From assembly GCA_026710565.1 (NCBI GenBank), contig JAPOQV010000513.1, positions 1-23,143 on the forward strand: a stretch of DNA of 23,143 nt, written 5' to 3'. The notes under the pieces are model-generated. The model worked only from the letters and a program-made list of their open reading frames with translations. It did not search any database and was not told the DNA's origin. The DNA comes from Spirochaetaceae bacterium. GTDB lineage: Bacteria > Spirochaetota > Spirochaetia > SZUA-6 > Bin103. A program made the translations under genes and the position numbers. Within the stretch, counting starts at the first letter, position 1, and each line of letters begins with the position of its first letter. Below, one piece after another: positions 21,377 to 23,143 of this stretch.

Positions 21377-22186
21377 TCAGTAGGGGAGCCGGCCTCCGGA
21401 GACGTTCAGCGTCTGTCCGGCGATGTAGCCGGCTTCGTCACCGGCCAGGTAGACCGCCACGTTGGCCATGTCCTCGGGCCGCTGAATCCGCCCGATCGGC
21501 ACCGACGCCACCGCCTCCGCCTTGAACGAGCCCGCCTCCGCGCCGCTGCGGCCGGTGACGCCGCGATCGATCACGTCCCACATCTCCGTGTCGACGATGC
21601 CGCCGCAGATGCAGTTCACGAGGATGCCGTCGGCGGCAAGCTCCACGCCCAACTGGCGGGTCAGGCCGACCACGGCGTGCTTGCTCATGGCGTACACCCC
21701 CAAGGGAGCCTCCTTGCCCGGCGCCATCTTGCCGGCGCCGCTGGCGTTGACGATGATGCGGCCGCCGTCCCCCTGGCGGAGCATCTGCCGGGCGGCGGTC
21801 GTGGCGGTGAGAAACGCGCCCTTGGCGTTGACCGTCATCTGCCGGTCGAAGCTCCCCTCGCTCGCCTCCACCAGCGGCGCCACCTCGCAGATGCCGGCGT
21901 TGCAGACCATGCAGTCCAGACGGCCGAACAGCTCCACCGCATGGGCGATCGCCCCTTCCACCTGCTCCGCGGAGGTCACGTCCATCGGCTGATAGGCGGC
22001 ACGCGTGCCGCGTTGCTCGGCCAGGGCGATCACCTCGGCGCTGTCGCCCTCCGCCACGTCGGTCAACAGCACGCGCGCGCCCTCGGTCACGAAACGCCGT
22101 GCGATCGCCAGACCGATGCCGCGGCCGGAGCCCGTCACCACGACGGCCTTGTCGATCAATTCGGGATAGGTCGCCATCTTGCCCAT
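21377..22186 (-). CDS. Short-chain dehydrogenase/reductase (SDR-3)
   Basis: This 269-residue classical SDR has TGSGRGIG (18-25), CNAG (95-98, where NNAG is usual), Ser149 (NASG), Tyr165 and Lys169. VLLTDVAEGD after the second strand fits NAD(H) preference. The GKMAPGKEAPLGVYAMSKHAV block and the WDVIDRGVTGRSGAEAGS insert resemble sorbitol-6-phosphate or polyol/acetoin dehydrogenase-like SDRs. ATG 22186 and ATG 22177 (MATYPEL) are both possible starts; AAGG lies upstream. It is only distantly related to SDR-1 and SDR-2. It is divergent from the HpcH/HpaI aldolase gene with a 128-bp gap, suggesting a shared sugar or sugar-acid pathway. Confidence 0.93.
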   Translation of the reverse strand: MGKMATYPELIDKAVVVTGSGRGIGLAIARRFVTEGARVLLTDVAEGDSAEVIALAEQRGTRAAYQPMDVTSAEQVEGAIAHAVELFGRLDCMVCNAGICEVAPLVEASEGSFDRQMTVNAKGAFLTATTAARQMLRQGDGGRIIVNASGAGKMAPGKEAPLGVYAMSKHAVVGLTRQLGVELAADGILVNCICGGIVDTEMWDVIDRGVTGRSGAEAGSFKAEAVASVPIGRIQRPEDMANVAVYLAGDEAGYIAGQTLNVSGGRLPY

Positions 22187-22254
22187 ACCTTCGACGGAAA
22201 GGGGTACGCTGGCAAGGCAGAGACCGGGACGCGACGGTGGCCGGCAGACGCTGC

Positions 22255-22283
22255 TCGACCGGAAGACGGCCGCTGACTATGCT
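22255..22283 (+). promoter_or_regulatory. Putative promoter of the aldolase gene
   Basis: TCGACC (22255-22260) and TATGCT (22278-22283) are 17 bp apart, each matching the sigma-70 consensus at four positions. Transcription would start near 22290, leaving a short 5' leader before ATG 22315. The support is weak, as it rests on the hexamers alone. Confidence 0.3.
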
Positions 22284-22314
22284 CTGGCGGCCGGCGCCGC
22301 CGGCACACGCCACC

Positions 22315-23088
22315 ATGAAAACCAATCACGTCAGACAGAAACTCAAGGCCGGCCAAGCGACGGTCGGCTGCTTCCTGGGCATGGGCAGCCCCAACGTCGC
22401 CGAGCAGATGGCCCACTCCGGTTTCGACTTCATCGTCATCGAGATGGAGCACAACGGCCTGGACATGGCCGAGGTGCAGCACATGCTGATGGCGATCAAC
22501 GGCACGGACGCCGTACCCATCGTCCGCATCCCCAGCTCCGACCAGGTGTTCATCCAGCGCTCGCTGGACATCGGCGCCCTGGGGATCATCGTGCCGTTGC
22601 TGCGCTCAGCCGAGCAGGCGCGCGAGGTCGTTCGCGCGACCCGCTTTCCGCCCGATGGGATCCGCGGCTTCGGCCCGCTGCGGGCGTCGCAGTACACCCT
22701 GGACTACCCGGACTACCTGGCCCGCGCCAACGACAACATCCTGGTCTCGTTTCTGCTGGAGACGCGGGAAGCGATGGAAGATCTGGAAGAGATCACGGCG
22801 GTTCCCGGAGTGGACGCGCTCTACCTGGGCCTCTGGGACCTGTACCTGAACCACGGCGTGAGCCCCTTCGAGATGCCACACCCCGAGATGGACAAGGTCG
22901 TGGAGCGGGCGATCGAGGTGTGCGCGGCGAGCGGGGTCGCCCTGGGGATCGGCTCCGCCACCCCGGAAGACCTCACGCATTGGCGCGACCGGGGACTCAC
23001 CTACCTGGGGTACGGGCCGGACTTCGTGCTGCTCAGCAACGCGGCGCGGGCCGGCATCGAGGCGTTTCGCGCGAAACCGAGCACCTGA
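22315..23088 (+). CDS. HpcH/HpaI-family class II 2-keto-acid aldolase
   Basis: The 257-residue protein keeps the residues of the HpcH/HpaI aldolase active site: His46 (EMEHNGLD), Arg71 (VRIPSSD), Glu149 (LLETREAMEDL) and Asp175 (LGLWDLYLNHG), the last two being the expected metal ligands. FLGMGSPNVAEQMAHSGFDF at the start and GALGIIVPLL are further family marks. These enzymes split 2-keto-3-deoxy sugar acids or related hydroxy-keto acids into pyruvate and an aldehyde. LGLWDL replaces the more common GPxDL, so the substrate may differ from well-known members. ATG 22315 is the first family-like start; no strong Shine-Dalgarno is seen. Its stop overlaps the next start as TGATG. Confidence 0.93.
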   Translation: MKTNHVRQKLKAGQATVGCFLGMGSPNVAEQMAHSGFDFIVIEMEHNGLDMAEVQHMLMAINGTDAVPIVRIPSSDQVFIQRSLDIGALGIIVPLLRSAEQAREVVRATRFPPDGIRGFGPLRASQYTLDYPDYLARANDNILVSFLLETREAMEDLEEITAVPGVDALYLGLWDLYLNHGVSPFEMPHPEMDKVVERAIEVCAASGVALGIGSATPEDLTHWRDRGLTYLGYGPDFVLLSNAARAGIEAFRAKPST

Positions 23089-23143
23089 TGGCCGATTCCG
23101 GGTCGTCGATGCTCGACGCCACCGCGGCGGCCGGCGACCCGGC
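23088..23143 (+). CDS. Start of an unknown gene, truncated by the window end
   Basis: ATG 23088 overlaps the aldolase stop (TGATG) and opens a frame reading MADSGSSMLDATAAAGDPA to the window end without a stop. The overlap suggests translational coupling and a shared pathway with the aldolase. Eighteen codons are too few to name a family. Confidence 0.55.
   Translation, partial: MADSGSSMLDATAAAGDP

Overview
This is a GC-rich (visibly well over 60% G+C), gene-dense bacterial window with the gene content of a heterotroph that imports and breaks down carbohydrates and small organic compounds. It holds two CUT1-type sugar ABC importers without an ATPase of their own, a GH2-like glycosidase, three short-chain dehydrogenases, a phytanoyl-CoA-dioxygenase-like enzyme, a nitrilase-family amidohydrolase, an HpcH/HpaI aldolase and several toxin-antitoxin genes. 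The second importer is LplB/LplC-like, with a large binding protein whose signal peptide ends in an Ala-rich non-lipoprotein site. That would fit a free-living or host-associated GC-rich spirochaete, but a Chloroflexota-like or other GC-rich lineage cannot be excluded. There is no rRNA or other phylogenetic marker here.

Layout. 1-659 is the end of a DppF/OppF-type peptide ABC ATPase. 760-1821 is an atypical NAD-dependent epimerase-like gene, convergent with a PhyH dioxygenase (1845-2621, minus). A divergent intergenic region with a perfect 9-bp-arm palindrome separates PhyH from importer operon 1 (2758-7042, plus: binding protein, two permeases, FG-GAP/VCBS propeller protein). The operon tail overlaps a convergent nitrilase-like gene (7027-7944, minus), which is divergent from SDR-1 (8036-8839).

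8857-13234 is an accessory island: RHH/VapC (minus), an MFS transporter, Phd/VapC (plus), a VOC protein and SDR-2 (minus), and a lone XRE regulator. SDR-1 and SDR-2 are 75% identical over 245 residues by hand count and lie in inverted orientation around the TA/MFS block.

13684-16635 is a large GH2-like protein whose usual acid/base glutamate position is alanine. It is convergent with importer operon 2 (20189 down to 16639, minus: binding protein, LplB-like, LplC-like). Upstream lie a Uma2-type nuclease-fold protein (20344-21306, minus) and SDR-3 (21377-22186, minus). SDR-3 is divergent from an HpcH/HpaI aldolase (22315-23088) that is coupled through TGATG to a gene leaving the window.

How they may work together (inference): importer 2 would bring in an oligosaccharide for the cytoplasmic GH2-like protein. 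SDR-3 and the aldolase look like oxidation and retro-aldol steps of a sugar-acid route. Importer 1 with its propeller partner is a second sugar uptake unit. Both importers would need a shared MsiK/UgpC-type ATPase encoded elsewhere.

Cross-cutting signals: several first-in-unit genes without a Shine-Dalgarno carry TANNNT 6-8 nt before the start codon, the arrangement of leaderless transcripts. Both importers have a stem-loop between the binding-protein gene and the first permease. Two genes are preceded by nearly identical four-codon mini-ORFs that end in an ATGA overlap. No tRNA, rRNA, CRISPR array or insertion sequence was seen. The only stretch over 300 bases with doubtful coding is 13235-13683.
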